Assembly: GCF_025361915.1 (NCBI RefSeq)
Contig: NZ_JANYJC010000107.1
Span: forward strand, 1 to 36,694
Source: Chamaesiphon sp. GL140_3_metabinner_50
GTDB lineage: Bacteria; Cyanobacteriota; Cyanobacteriia; Cyanobacteriales; Chamaesiphonaceae
Direction of reading: 5' to 3'
DNA: 36,694 bases
Position numbers and translations under genes: made by a program
Notes under the pieces: generated by a model
What the model was told of the DNA's origin: nothing
Database searches by the model: none
The model's input: the letters and a program-made list of their open reading frames with translations, nothing else
Part shown: positions 24,491 to 32,803 of the stretch, piece after piece
How positions within the stretch are numbered: position 1 is the first letter of the stretch
Layout: every line of letters begins with the position of its first letter

Positions 24491-25210
24491 ATGTCAGAGA
24501 TCGATTTGCTGACATCGATCCTCCCCGATGCCTCTGTTGTAATGGATCTAACTAAACCCAAGCCTTATAAAACGATCGGTATGGCGATCGGTAGTATTTT
24601 CGCACTGTGCTTACTATTACTATGGAGACAAGCATTCCGTCAGCCGAAGATGAGTCCCACCTTCGAGACAGCTCGAAATCCACCGTTAATGATGACAGGC
24701 GGCGATCCCTACATCCGCGCATTAATGCGGATGATTTCGGCGAGTGAAGCCAGCGATCGTCAGCCTTATTCGGTAATATATGGCGGGAGTCATGCTAAAA
24801 GTCTCGATCGTCATCCCGAACAGTGTATTCGGATTACTAGTGGGCCGAATATCAATAATTGTTCCACAGCAGCGGGACGCTACCAGATGATTAATACTAC
24901 CTGGGCAACAATGTCCAAGAAATATCATCCCCAACCTGATTGTCTGTTATTCGTTTTTCAGTGTGCTTATAGTTTCGAGCCTGAATACCAAGATGCTGTC
25001 GTTCATGCTTGGCTCAGTGACGAAAAATTCTGGAAAATGAATATTTCACAGTCATTAAAAGATGGCAAGTTAGAGCAGGTAAGAAAGCGATTATCGAGTA
25101 CCTGGACGAGTTTGGGCTATGGGATTGAGACAAATACGGTGACATCTAAGTTGGCTGGAATTTATCAACAGATCTTGCAGGAAGAATTGGCACGAAAAAG
25201 TAAACTTTGA
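24491..25210 (+). CDS. Membrane-anchored GH104/lambda-lysozyme-like muramidase
   Basis: 239 aa from the ATG at 24491; a start at 24542 (MDLTKPKPYK) is equally possible, since neither has a clear ribosome site. One membrane segment (IGMAIGSIFALCLLLLW), then the enzyme domain. Its features are IRALMRMISASEAS (catalytic Glu), SVIYGGSHAKSLDRHPEQ and STAAGRYQMINTTWATM, typical of GH104 proteins related to phage lambda endolysin. These cleave peptidoglycan glycan strands. The anchor indicates a cell-wall remodelling enzyme rather than a phage lysin. Two cysteines in HPEQCIRI and NNCSTA may pair. No other phage genes are nearby. Confidence 0.82.
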   Translation: MSEIDLLTSILPDASVVMDLTKPKPYKTIGMAIGSIFALCLLLLWRQAFRQPKMSPTFETARNPPLMMTGGDPYIRALMRMISASEASDRQPYSVIYGGSHAKSLDRHPEQCIRITSGPNINNCSTAAGRYQMINTTWATMSKKYHPQPDCLLFVFQCAYSFEPEYQDAVVHAWLSDEKFWKMNISQSLKDGKLEQVRKRLSSTWTSLGYGIETNTVTSKLAGIYQQILQEELARKSKL

Positions 25211-25231
25211 TGATGCTACCCAATCGTCAAT

Positions 25232-25678
25232 ATGGATAAATTTGATTATACGCTGGACTTTAAGACGATCGATTTTCGCCAGCAGCCCGAACTGTATCGA
25301 GTCGGTAAAGGCGAACAAGGTGTTTTACTAGTGGAACCATACAAAAGCGAGATTCTACCTTACTGGAAATTCAGAACGCCAGAAATCGCTCATCAGTCTG
25401 CTCAAAAGATTTACGCGCTGTTCCTCGAATACAAAGCACAAGCAGATTTCGTGGGGATGGATATGGCGCGGAAATTTCTCCAGATGGGATACACGCGATC
25501 TCGTCGCTATGCTAATCATAAATCGGGACGCAAGTATGGCAAAGACGATCGAACCATTCTCCCGCGCGAGGAAGATCCCATTAAAGCTGAATCTGCCGGG
25601 ATTTTCTATGAAATTTGGCAATTAGCCAAGGCAGATCCCGATTATGTAATGATGCTCGATCGACACAGGCATCGATAG
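25232..25678 (+). CDS. DUF4385 protein
   Basis: 148 aa, soluble. Features: FDYTLDFKTIDFRQQPELYRVGKGEQGVLLVEPYKSEILPYWKF, then MDMARKFLQMGYTRSRRYANHKSGRKY, and the ending ADPDYVMMLDRHRHR. I assign it to DUF4385 by these segments. The function is unknown; the basic, helical centre might bind nucleic acid. It begins 21 nt after the muramidase gene on the same strand. Confidence 0.78.
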   Translation: MDKFDYTLDFKTIDFRQQPELYRVGKGEQGVLLVEPYKSEILPYWKFRTPEIAHQSAQKIYALFLEYKAQADFVGMDMARKFLQMGYTRSRRYANHKSGRKYGKDDRTILPREEDPIKAESAGIFYEIWQLAKADPDYVMMLDRHRHR

Positions 25679-25772
25679 TTGTGTCATGTATCTTACTGTT
25701 CTCGGTGCCGATTTTTGTTAAAGTAACAGCATAAATATAGACCACTGCTGCCCCATTCCCCCGCACTAATAT

Positions 25773-28700
25773 ATGACGATCGTCAATCCCACTCGTTCTA
25801 GTTCCGAACCGATTAGCGATCTGAAGATTGAGGCACAAACTCAAGCTATTGCCAGTCAGCTACTCGCCGCCACCACCGAAAAGCGATCGCTCTTTGCCAA
25901 GCTGCGAGATAAATTTCGGTGGGATGACATGCTGCTGGGTTGGACGATGGAAAACCCCAGTTTGCGGGTACAATTATTTCGGGCGATCGATTGTTTGCCA
26001 TCGCTGGCGACTAAGGCGCAAATTGCCCGTCACCTTCAGGAATATTTAAGCGATGCGGCGGTAGAATTGCCCCAGGCTCTTAAAGATTTACTTAATTTTA
26101 CCGCGCCCGATTCGCTCCCCGGACAGGTGGCGGCGACAACGATGACTACTGCTGTGGAAACCTTGGCGCGTAAGTATATTGCAGGCGAAAACCTGCCTCA
26201 GATGCTCAAAAGTATCGATCGACTCCGCAACCAGTCGATGACGTTTACGATCGATGTGTTGGGTGAAGCCGTAATTACCGAAACCGAAGCCCAATCTTAT
26301 CTCGATCGCTATTTGGAGTTAATGGGGCAACTTACTACCGCTGCTAGCAATTGGCGATCTGCCCCTGATGCATCCCCCGTGCAGGTTTCGGTTAAATTAA
26401 CGGCGTTTTATTCTCAATTCGATCCGCTTGATGTTAGAGGTTCTCAGGCTAAGGTCGGCGATCGGCTCCGGATCTTGCTCCGCAAGGCTCAGGAAGTGGG
26501 GGCGGCGGTGCATTTTGACATGGAACAGTATCGTTATAAAAACGCGACGCTAGAGGTACTTAAACCCCTGCTGCTGGAACCAGAGTTTCGCGATCGCACC
26601 GATATTGGCATTACCCTCCAAGCCTATCTTCGCGATAGCTACCAAGATTTGCAAGAGTTAATCTCGTGGGCGAAAAAACGGGGCAACCCGATTACGCTCC
26701 GGCTCATTAAAGGGGCTTATTGGGATCGGGAAACGATCGTGGCACGCCAAAATCATTGGGCGACACCAGTTTATAACCACAAATCTTCTACGGATGCCAA
26801 TTTCGAGCGGATGACCGCTTTATTATTGACAAATCACGAGTATTTACATGCCGCGATCGGTAGCCATAATATCCGATCTCAGGCACATGCGATCGCAATT
26901 TCGCAAGCTTTAAATATTCCCCCGCAACAGATCGAATTTCAAGTTTTATATGGCATGGCGGATAATCTGGCGATCGCCCTCGCCCAACAGGGTCACCGCG
27001 TGCGGGTATATTGTCCTTATGGTGCCCTCATTCCGGGGATGGCGTACCTGATTCGGCGACTCTTAGAAAATACTGCCAATACATCTTTTCTCCGTCAAAG
27101 CTTGTCGGGGCAACCGCTAGAGGGACTTTTGGCGGCTCCAATTTGGGGCGAAGGCGACGCGGATGGTAATGAGGTGCTACCCTTACCGATGCCTGCTTCG
27201 ACAGCTTTAGTAACGCGGATCGACCCGGCTGCGGATACAGATTATGCGATCGAGCGGTGTCGATCGGCGGCAACTGCGGCACTAACTTCAGTAAAATCGA
27301 AATTAGGACAAACCTATCAGCCGCTAATTAACGGCGAATGGGTGCCAACAACCGCCACAATTCAATCGGTAAACCCTGCTCATCCTAACGAAATCGTCGG
27401 ATCGATCGGGCAAATTACAATCGACGGTGCCGAAAGTGCGATTTCCGCCGCTCAAGCCGCTTTTAAAACCTGGAAAAACACCCCCGTCGCCACCCGCTCC
27501 GCCATCTTGCGACGTGCGGCTGACTTACTCGAAGCTCGTCGCCACGAACTCAATGCCTGGATGGTATTTGAAGCCGGAAAACCCCTGCCGCAAGCTGATG
27601 TTGAAGTCTCTGAAGCTGCCGATTTTTGTCGGTATTATGCCGCAGAAATGGAACGACTCGATCGCGAAACAGTCTACGATGTTGCTGGTGAAACCGATCG
27701 CTATTTGTATCGCCCCAAAGGCATCGTGCTAGTAATTTCGCCCTGGAATTTCCCCCTCGCAATTCCCACAGGTATGGTGGTAGCCGCCCTAGTTACAGGC
27801 AATTGCGTCTTACTCAAACCCGCCGCCGTCACCTCAGTAATTGCTGCCAAATTAGCTGAAATATTAGTCGATGCAGGCATCCCTAAAGGCGTATTCCAAT
27901 TCGTCCCCGGTAGCGGCTCCACCGTTGGTGCCCACCTTGTCAAACACCCTCACGTACAGGCGATCGTCTTTACAGGCTCTCAAGAAGTCGGGTGCGAAAT
28001 TTATGCCAGCGCAGCCATCCTCCAACCCGGACAAAAACACCTCAAGCGCGTCATTGCTGAGATGGGTGGCAAAAATGCGATCGTCGTCGATGAAAGTGCC
28101 GATTTAGATTTAGCAGTCCAAGGCGTTGTTGATTCAGCCTTTGGTTATAGCGGTCAAAAATGCTCCGCCTGCTCCCGCGTGGTGGTACTCGCCTCAATTT
28201 ACGAACCATTCATCGAGCGACTGGTAGCAGCAGCAAAATCGCTGAATGTGGGCGATCCGATCGATCCGAGTACCAAAGTCGGCCCCGTCATCGATACCGC
28301 TGCCCAGCACCGAATTCGCGAAACGATCGCCAAGGGTAAAACGACGGCTACACTCGCTCTAGAGCTACCTAGCCCCGATTCGGGCTATTTTATCGGGCCA
28401 GTCATCTTCACCGATGTCGATCCTCAGTCTGCCTTGGCTCAGGAAGAGATTTTTGGCCCCGTATTATCGGTAATGAAAGCCGAGGATTTCGATCGTGCCA
28501 TTGAAATTGCCAACAATACCAACTTTGCCCTCACAGGCGGACTCTACTCGCGCACGCCGTCACATATCGATCGCGCTAAAGTAGAATTTGAAGTCGGCAA
28601 CCTCTACATCAATCGGACGATTACAGGTGCGATCGTGGCGCGGCAACCCTTTGGCGGCTATAAGCTATCGGGTGTTGGTTCTAAAGCTGGTGGGCCTGAT

Positions 28701-28784
28701 TATCTGCTTCAATTCCTCGATCCGCGCACGGTGACTGAAAATATCCAACGTCAAGGTTTCGCTCCGATTGAAGGTATCGATTGA
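25773..28784 (+). CDS. putA: Bifunctional proline dehydrogenase / glutamate semialdehyde dehydrogenase
   Basis: 1003 aa. Oxidises proline to P5C with FAD, then the semialdehyde to glutamate with NAD, channelling between sites. The N-terminal half (about 60-450) is the PRODH barrel: LIKGAYWDRE, QFQVLYGMADNLA-type, RVYCPYGALIPGMAYLIRRLLEN. The C-terminal half (about 515-990) is the aldehyde dehydrogenase: VISPWNFPLAIPTG, VFTGSQEVG, EMGGKNAIVVDESAD, catalytic Cys797 in GQKCSACSR, EEIFGPVLSV. There is no ribbon-helix-helix DNA-binding domain at the N-terminus, so it is not a repressor. Transcribed alone. Confidence 0.96.
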   Translation: MTIVNPTRSSSEPISDLKIEAQTQAIASQLLAATTEKRSLFAKLRDKFRWDDMLLGWTMENPSLRVQLFRAIDCLPSLATKAQIARHLQEYLSDAAVELPQALKDLLNFTAPDSLPGQVAATTMTTAVETLARKYIAGENLPQMLKSIDRLRNQSMTFTIDVLGEAVITETEAQSYLDRYLELMGQLTTAASNWRSAPDASPVQVSVKLTAFYSQFDPLDVRGSQAKVGDRLRILLRKAQEVGAAVHFDMEQYRYKNATLEVLKPLLLEPEFRDRTDIGITLQAYLRDSYQDLQELISWAKKRGNPITLRLIKGAYWDRETIVARQNHWATPVYNHKSSTDANFERMTALLLTNHEYLHAAIGSHNIRSQAHAIAISQALNIPPQQIEFQVLYGMADNLAIALAQQGHRVRVYCPYGALIPGMAYLIRRLLENTANTSFLRQSLSGQPLEGLLAAPIWGEGDADGNEVLPLPMPASTALVTRIDPAADTDYAIERCRSAATAALTSVKSKLGQTYQPLINGEWVPTTATIQSVNPAHPNEIVGSIGQITIDGAESAISAAQAAFKTWKNTPVATRSAILRRAADLLEARRHELNAWMVFEAGKPLPQADVEVSEAADFCRYYAAEMERLDRETVYDVAGETDRYLYRPKGIVLVISPWNFPLAIPTGMVVAALVTGNCVLLKPAAVTSVIAAKLAEILVDAGIPKGVFQFVPGSGSTVGAHLVKHPHVQAIVFTGSQEVGCEIYASAAILQPGQKHLKRVIAEMGGKNAIVVDESADLDLAVQGVVDSAFGYSGQKCSACSRVVVLASIYEPFIERLVAAAKSLNVGDPIDPSTKVGPVIDTAAQHRIRETIAKGKTTATLALELPSPDSGYFIGPVIFTDVDPQSALAQEEIFGPVLSVMKAEDFDRAIEIANNTNFALTGGLYSRTPSHIDRAKVEFEVGNLYINRTITGAIVARQPFGGYKLSGVGSKAGGPDYLLQFLDPRTVTENIQRQGFAPIEGID

Positions 28785-28830
28785 GGGTAGGGGTGAAGAT
28801 TAGTCAGGACTATATCCCCGACTGTCTTGT

Positions 28831-28865
28831 CGGTTTTATTCGGAGGTTCCCTCCGCATAAAACCG
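28831..28865. repeat. Interspersed hairpin downstream of putA
   Basis: CGGTTTTAT-T-CGGAGG, TTC, CCTCCG-C-ATAAAACCG: 15 paired bases with one mismatch. It is followed at 28930-28950 by GCAAAGCCTTTCGGCACGAGAATCG, a degenerate relative of the interspersed repeats near 727 and 18241. Confidence 0.65.
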
Positions 28866-28985
28866 CCGCTGCTTCAACTCGACTTTGAACACTTGGGCGT
28901 AGCTCTACTCCATTTTTTCGCTTTGGCAAAGCCTTTCGGCACGAGAATCGAATCCTCCGCCATGATGAGACTCAACCAAATCCCA

Positions 28986-29017
28986 AATCCCCGACTTTTC
29001 AAAAAAGTCGGGAATTT
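28986..29017. terminator. Bidirectional terminator between putA and map
   Basis: AAATCCCCGACTTTT ... AAAAGTCGGGAATTT, a perfect CCCGACTTTT stem with a 3-nt loop, between convergent genes. Confidence 0.8.
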
Positions 29018-29037
29018 AAATGAGTGGCATTAACCAA

Positions 29038-29865
29038 TTAGACTAGATTGCGATCGGTTAAAATTTCATAGCCATCTTTGGTAACTAAAACAGTATGCTC
29101 GAACTGCGCGGATAAAGATTTATCAACCGTTACCGCCGTCCATTTATCTGGCATCATTTTAGTAATCTTCGATCCGGCGTTGATAATTGGTTCGATCGCG
29201 ATCGTCATGCCTGCTCTGAGTTTCACATTGGGCATCTCGCGGGTGCGGAAATTAAATACCGATGGTTCTTCATGCAGATTGCGTCCGACACCATGCCCGG
29301 TAAAATCTTCAACGATACTGAAGCCATTCGCCTCTACATGGTCTTGAATCGCGCCAGCGAGGTCGAGGAGGTAAGCACCTTCTTTGACCTGTTCTATGCC
29401 CTTGTATAGGGCTTCCTCGGCAACTTGAATGAGTTTAGCAGCAGCGGGTGTAACGGTACCAACGCCGATCGTAATGCAAGAATCGCCATGAAATCCTTGA
29501 AAATAAGCTCCGGTATCGACTTTAAGCACATCGCCTTGCTTAATGACTTTTTTGCGGCTGGGGATACCATGTACCGCCTCGTTATTAATGCTCGAACAAA
29601 TCGAGGCGGGGAATCCATATAAGCCTTTAAAGCTAGGGATTGCATCCATTTCCCGAATCCGCTTTTCGGCATAGGCATCGAGATCGGCTGTTGTCATCCC
29701 TGGCTCCACCATCCCGAAAATTTCTTTTAAGACTGTGGCGACAATCCGCGAAGATTGGCGCATGATGGCAATTTCCCGCTCCGTTTTAATTTGGATGCCT
29801 TTTTGTTGCTTCTTTTCGCGGGTGGGTTGTTGCTTTTGTAAAAGTAAATCGCTGAGAATGTTCAT
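29038..29865 (-). CDS. map: Methionine aminopeptidase, type I
   Basis: 275 aa. Removes initiator methionine from new proteins; cytoplasmic, two-metal enzyme. Metal ligands are visible in [20 protein letters not shown] (two Asp), [15 protein letters not shown] (His), MTIAIEPI (Glu) and FEHTVLVT (Glu). The N-terminal 25 residues are an extra Lys/Gln-rich stretch ([17 protein letters not shown]) without a zinc-finger. Cyanobacteria have several map paralogs; this is a standard catalytic one. Divergent from the spacer that holds the second MITE-like element. Confidence 0.94.
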   Translation of the reverse strand: MNILSDLLLQKQQPTREKKQQKGIQIKTEREIAIMRQSSRIVATVLKEIFGMVEPGMTTADLDAYAEKRIREMDAIPSFKGLYGFPASICSSINNEAVHGIPSRKKVIKQGDVLKVDTGAYFQGFHGDSCITIGVGTVTPAAAKLIQVAEEALYKGIEQVKEGAYLLDLAGAIQDHVEANGFSIVEDFTGHGVGRNLHEEPSVFNFRTREMPNVKLRAGMTIAIEPIINAGSKITKMMPDKWTAVTVDKSLSAQFEHTVLVTKDGYEILTDRNLV

Positions 29866-30002
29866 ATCGTGATGGAGCAGGCTGGCTAAAGGTAAAATAG
29901 GGAAAGTCGAGTGTTAGCGGCTTGTCATTCGTCGGATCGGGACGCTACCAGGTTTCAGACTCTGGCTTCTTTCACTGTAAAGGAATCGATCGCAACTATC
30001 AA

Positions 30003-30137
30003 TAGACTTTCTGCAAAAGTCAGGGATAGGGAGAACTTTAGCAGAGTTGAGTCGGTGGTTTCCCGTCAATACCCCACGATCGAGCAGCTAAAAACAGTAC
30101 TAACAAAGATTGTATTTTTACTTTCACAGCAGGTCTA
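30003..30137. mobile_element. Second MITE-like element (TAGACTTTCTGCAAAAGT ends)
   Basis: Left end TAGACTTTCTGCAAAAGT (30003-30020), right end ACTTTCACAGCAGGTCTA (30120-30137), imperfect inverted repeats. The interior CAGTACTAACAAAGATTGTATTTTTACTTTC parallels CAGTATTGAAAAAGGTTGTGTTTTTACTTTC of the copy at 12577-12673. Length 135 bp, no coding capacity. Its right end provides the stop codon of the neighbouring ABC ATPase gene. Confidence 0.72.
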
Positions 30138-30851
30138 ATAATTTCCCACTTCTTTCATCAATCGCTGGCGCATTCGTTCGGGTTCGCCCCGATCTACTAA
30201 TTGCCCGTGTTCGATTAAAAATGCCCCATCGCAATAGTCTAGCTCTTCAAGCCGATGCGTTACCCAGAGCGCGGTCAAACCGCGACTTTTGACCAGATCG
30301 CGTACTTGTGCGACTAAATCTAGCTGGGCATCGGGGTCTAGTAGGGCTGTCGGCTCGTCAAATAAAATTACCTCAATTTGTCTGGCGATCGCCCCCGCGA
30401 TCGCCACACGCTGCTTCTGACCGCCACTGAGCGCGTAAATGGGACGGCGGATCAGGTCGGCTAAATTTACCGCACTCAGAGCTTCGGTGACGCGATGGCG
30501 GACTTGGCTGGGAGTCAGTTTTTCGGCAACTAATCCGAAGGCAATATCCGCACCGACTGTGGGCATGACTAACTGACAGTCGGGGTTTTGAAAGACAATT
30601 CCCAAACCGCCATGAATATCGATCGTGCCACTTTGAGGCGTTAGTAAGCCAGCAATCAGACTTAATAGAGTCGATTTACCGCTGCCATTAGTACCCAACA
30701 GCATCCAAAACTCACCGCGCGGTACTGAGAGCGAACAACGATCGAGCGCAATTTTACCAGATGTCCAGGCAAAGGAAAGATCCTTTACCTCGATTGCTGT
30801 CGCAGACGGCAAGCCGTTCGCGGGTGATGATAAGGGCACGGATTCGGGCAT
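30135..30851 (-). CDS. ABC ATPase of EcfA/CbiO type
   Basis: 238 aa. Walker A LGTNGSGKSTLL, Q-loop VFQNPDCQLV, signature ALSGGQKQRVAIAGAIA, Walker B VILFDEPTALLD, switch His in WVTHRLEEL. The QNPD and GADIAFG features put it with EcfA/CbiO ATPases that energise vitamin or metal-ion uptake. No EcfT or substrate-binding membrane component is adjacent; it probably couples with one encoded elsewhere. Stop TAG lies in the terminal repeat of the MITE-like element, so the final residues (MKEVGNY) may be shortened relative to the ancestor. Confidence 0.88.
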   Translation of the reverse strand: MPESVPLSSPANGLPSATAIEVKDLSFAWTSGKIALDRCSLSVPRGEFWMLLGTNGSGKSTLLSLIAGLLTPQSGTIDIHGGLGIVFQNPDCQLVMPTVGADIAFGLVAEKLTPSQVRHRVTEALSAVNLADLIRRPIYALSGGQKQRVAIAGAIARQIEVILFDEPTALLDPDAQLDLVAQVRDLVKSRGLTALWVTHRLEELDYCDGAFLIEHGQLVDRGEPERMRQRLMKEVGNY

Positions 30852-30931
30852 GTCGATTTGGGTGTTTGTGACCGCTCCTGATGGAGACGCAATGCGCGGA
30901 CTTTGACTAACCTACCGTAGTCGAGCGGGTG

Positions 30932-31201
30932 CTAGGATGCTGCAAAAGCTACGAAACCAGGAGTTTTACCCGCAGCCGTCGCGCCAGATTTTTCATACAT
31001 TTGAGCGGCGACGATCGCATCGGTCATGACACAGATTTTCTTTTCTGGTTGTCGATCGCAAGCCAATTCTAGCAGGGTTAGATCGCTACCACGCATTGCC
31101 GCTAGCACTTGTTGGTAAACGGTAGTCGCTTCTTCAACAGTCTTGCGCTGTACGGACATAGGCATTGCTGTATTTTTGAGCAGGATTTCGATGACGTACA
31201 T
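30932..31201 (-). CDS. UPF0367 family protein
   Basis: 89 aa from the ATG at 31201; the track start at 31234 adds 11 residues that the family does not have. Reads MYVIEILLKNTAMPMSVQRKTVEEATTVYQQVLAAM, then LLELACDRQPEKKICVMTDAIVAAQMYEKSG, matching the cyanobacterial UPF0367 pattern as I recall it. Soluble, no catalytic motif known, function unestablished. The C-terminus is Ala/Gly-rich. It lies 81 nt upstream of the ABC ATPase on the same strand and diverges from psbD. Confidence 0.82.
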   Translation of the reverse strand: MYVIEILLKNTAMPMSVQRKTVEEATTVYQQVLAAMRGSDLTLLELACDRQPEKKICVMTDAIVAAQMYEKSGATAAGKTPGFVAFAAS

Positions 31202-31642
31202 AAGTATTCGCAAAATTTTGGTGCCACTCTTCATTGTAGGCCGAACGCTAATTTAGTGGCTAGTGACTGGTAAAATTTTGATGGGGCATCATTGCCTCTA
31301 TACTTAGAAGCCCAACCACACGCGATCGACTTCTATATAGATGAGAATTCTCTAGTCAATCTCAATGGATTGATTCGATCGCCCAGACAAAATAAGTATA
31401 TATACTCACAAAAGTTTAGCAAAACAGCATAAAAGAGGTTGTTTTAGCTAAGAATATTAAAATTTACCGAAGAAAGGCTAAAGATCCTGCCCTTTTCGAC
31501 ACAATTCTATTAGACTAGGTAAAGAAACGTAAACTGATTTAATAAATCAGCTAACTACTAGCGGGCTGACGGTACATTAATAATGTAACTGCCTGTTCGC
31601 GAACAACAATGTCCTTATAATATTCTGGAGTTTTGCTGCATC
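31202..31642. other. Intergenic region and leader upstream of psbD, 441 bp
   Basis: No ORF. It should hold the psbD promoter and 5' untranslated region, and the UPF0367 promoter on the other strand. The last 110 nt carry three perfect palindromes. A TATAAT at 31616-31621 is too close to the start codon to be the sole promoter. Confidence 0.6.
31534..31605 (+). promoter_or_regulatory. Three perfect palindromes in the psbD leader
   Basis: CTGATTTAaTAAATCAG (31534-31550), TACATTAaTAATGTA (31573-31587) and TGTTCGCGAACA (31594-31605). The first two share a TTAATAA centre. Centres are about 38 and 19.5 nt apart. Could be operator sites for a dimeric regulator of light-dependent psbD expression or RNA hairpins in the leader. 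Confidence 0.5.
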
Positions 31643-32707
31643 ATGACAATTGCAGTTGGCAACCAGCAAACGGAAAGAGGCATCTTTGATGTCTTAGACG
31701 ACTGGTTAAAAAGAGATCGGTTCGTATTCGTTGGCTGGTCTGGTATCTTACTATTCCCCTGTGCCTTCCTAGCCCTCGGCGGCTGGATGACTGGTACTAC
31801 TTTCGTTACTTCTTGGTACAGTCACGGTTTGGCTTCTAGCTACCTTGAAGGTTGCAACTTCCTAACTGCTGCACTTTCTACTCCTCCTAACAGCGTCGGG
31901 CACTCTCTGATGCTACTTTGGGGGCCAGAAGCGCAAGGTGACTTCACTCGTTGGTGTCAACTTGGCGGTCTGTGGGCATTTGTGGCTCTTCATGGTGCAT
32001 TTGGTCTGATCGGCTTCATGCTCCGTCAATTTGAAATCGCTCGTCTAGTTGGGATCCGTCCTTACAATGCGCTCGCTTTCTCCGGCCCAATCGCCGTTTT
32101 CGTCAGCGTGTTCTTGATTTACCCATTGGGTCAATCTGGCTGGTTCTTCGCACCTTCTTTCGGTGTAGCTGCAATCTTCCGTTTTATCCTATTCTTACAA
32201 GGTTTCCACAACTGGACTCTCAACCCCTTCCACATGATGGGTGTTGCAGGGATTCTCGGCGGTGCGTTGCTGTGTGCGATTCACGGTGCGACTGTAGAGA
32301 ACACTCTATTTGAAGACAGCGAAAGCGACAGTTCCAATACCTTCCGCGCATTCGACCCAACCCAGTCTGAAGAAACTTACTCGATGGTAACTGCAAACCG
32401 TTTCTGGTCGCAGATCTTCGGCGTAGCTTTCTCTAACAAACGTTGGTTGCACTTCTTCATGCTCTTCGTCCCCGTGACTGGATTATGGATGAGTTCTGTC
32501 GGCATCGTTGGTTTGGCTCTAAACCTCCGCGCTTATGACTTCGTATCTCAAGAATTGAGAGCGGCAGAAGATCCTGAGTTTGAAACGTTCTACACCAAGA
32601 ACATTCTGCTTAATGAAGGGATCCGCGCTTGGATGGCTCCTCAAGACCAACCTCACGAACAGTTCATCTTCCCAGAAGAAGTACTACCTCGTGGTAACGC
32701 ACTCTAA
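31643..32707 (+). CDS. psbD: Photosystem II D2 reaction-centre protein
   Basis: 354 aa, five membrane helices, thylakoid. With D1 it binds P680, pheophytin, QA and the non-heme iron. Functional residues are in place: Tyr160 (TyrD) in FLIYPLGQ, His189 beside it, His197 to P680, His214 and the second iron-ligand His at 270 in KRWLHFF. Two residues more than the usual 352, inserted in the stromal D-E loop ([12 protein letters not shown]). The N-terminus [15 protein letters not shown] differs from the common ERGWFD. GGAG lies 12 nt before the ATG. Usually the psbC start lies inside this gene; here that GTG opens only a 12-codon frame. Confidence 0.97.
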   Translation: MTIAVGNQQTERGIFDVLDDWLKRDRFVFVGWSGILLFPCAFLALGGWMTGTTFVTSWYSHGLASSYLEGCNFLTAALSTPPNSVGHSLMLLWGPEAQGDFTRWCQLGGLWAFVALHGAFGLIGFMLRQFEIARLVGIRPYNALAFSGPIAVFVSVFLIYPLGQSGWFFAPSFGVAAIFRFILFLQGFHNWTLNPFHMMGVAGILGGALLCAIHGATVENTLFEDSESDSSNTFRAFDPTQSEETYSMVTANRFWSQIFGVAFSNKRWLHFFMLFVPVTGLWMSSVGIVGLALNLRAYDFVSQELRAAEDPEFETFYTKNILLNEGIRAWMAPQDQPHEQFIFPEEVLPRGNAL

Positions 32708-32729
32708 GTGTGAATCGATCGGAAGATAA
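32691..32729 (+). other. Relict psbC start: 12-codon ORF overlapping the psbD end
   Basis: GTG GTA ACG CAC TCT AAG ... TAA. The GTG is 14 nt before the psbD stop codon, the place where cyanobacterial psbC normally starts with MVTLSN. The frame here closes after 12 codons ([12 protein letters not shown]), and its stop lies in the 5' arm of the following hairpin. Sequence is kept at least partly because it also encodes the D2 C-terminus RGNAL. Whether it is translated is unknown. Confidence 0.6.
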
Positions 32730-32760
32730 ATGTACAATTATATTTATCTTCCGGTTTTTT
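32720..32760 (+). terminator. Terminator or attenuator-like hairpin between psbD and psbC
   Basis: CGGAAGATAAAT-gtacaattat-ATTTATCTTCCG, a perfect 12-bp stem with a 10-nt loop, then G and six T (32755-32760). It starts 13 nt after the psbD stop. By shape it is an intrinsic terminator, though the stem is AT-rich; partial read-through could set the psbD to psbC ratio, or it may protect a processed psbD 3' end. Confidence 0.7.
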
Positions 32761-32803
32761 ATAATCCGTATTTTATTAGTTCATCGATCGAGGTACTGCA
32801 AGA

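Noticed and set aside
24491-25210. Prophage remnant based on the lambda-type lysozyme
   Set aside because: The protein has its own membrane anchor and no holin, integrase or structural phage genes are near; host cell-wall remodelling is more likely.
28827-29033. 68-aa ORF after putA
   Set aside because: It runs through a hairpin repeat, a degenerate interspersed repeat and the terminator.
29911-30292. ORFs 29911-30138 and 30110-30292 (+)
   Set aside because: The first reads through the MITE-like element; the second is antisense to the ABC ATPase gene.
30932-31234. Track start of the UPF0367 ORF
   Set aside because: The extra 11 residues are not part of the family; ATG at 31201 gives the usual MYVIE-type N-terminus.
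31616-31621. TATAAT as the psbD -10 box
   Set aside because: It would put transcription start about 15 nt before the ATG, at the ribosome-binding site, and no -35 is visible at the right distance.
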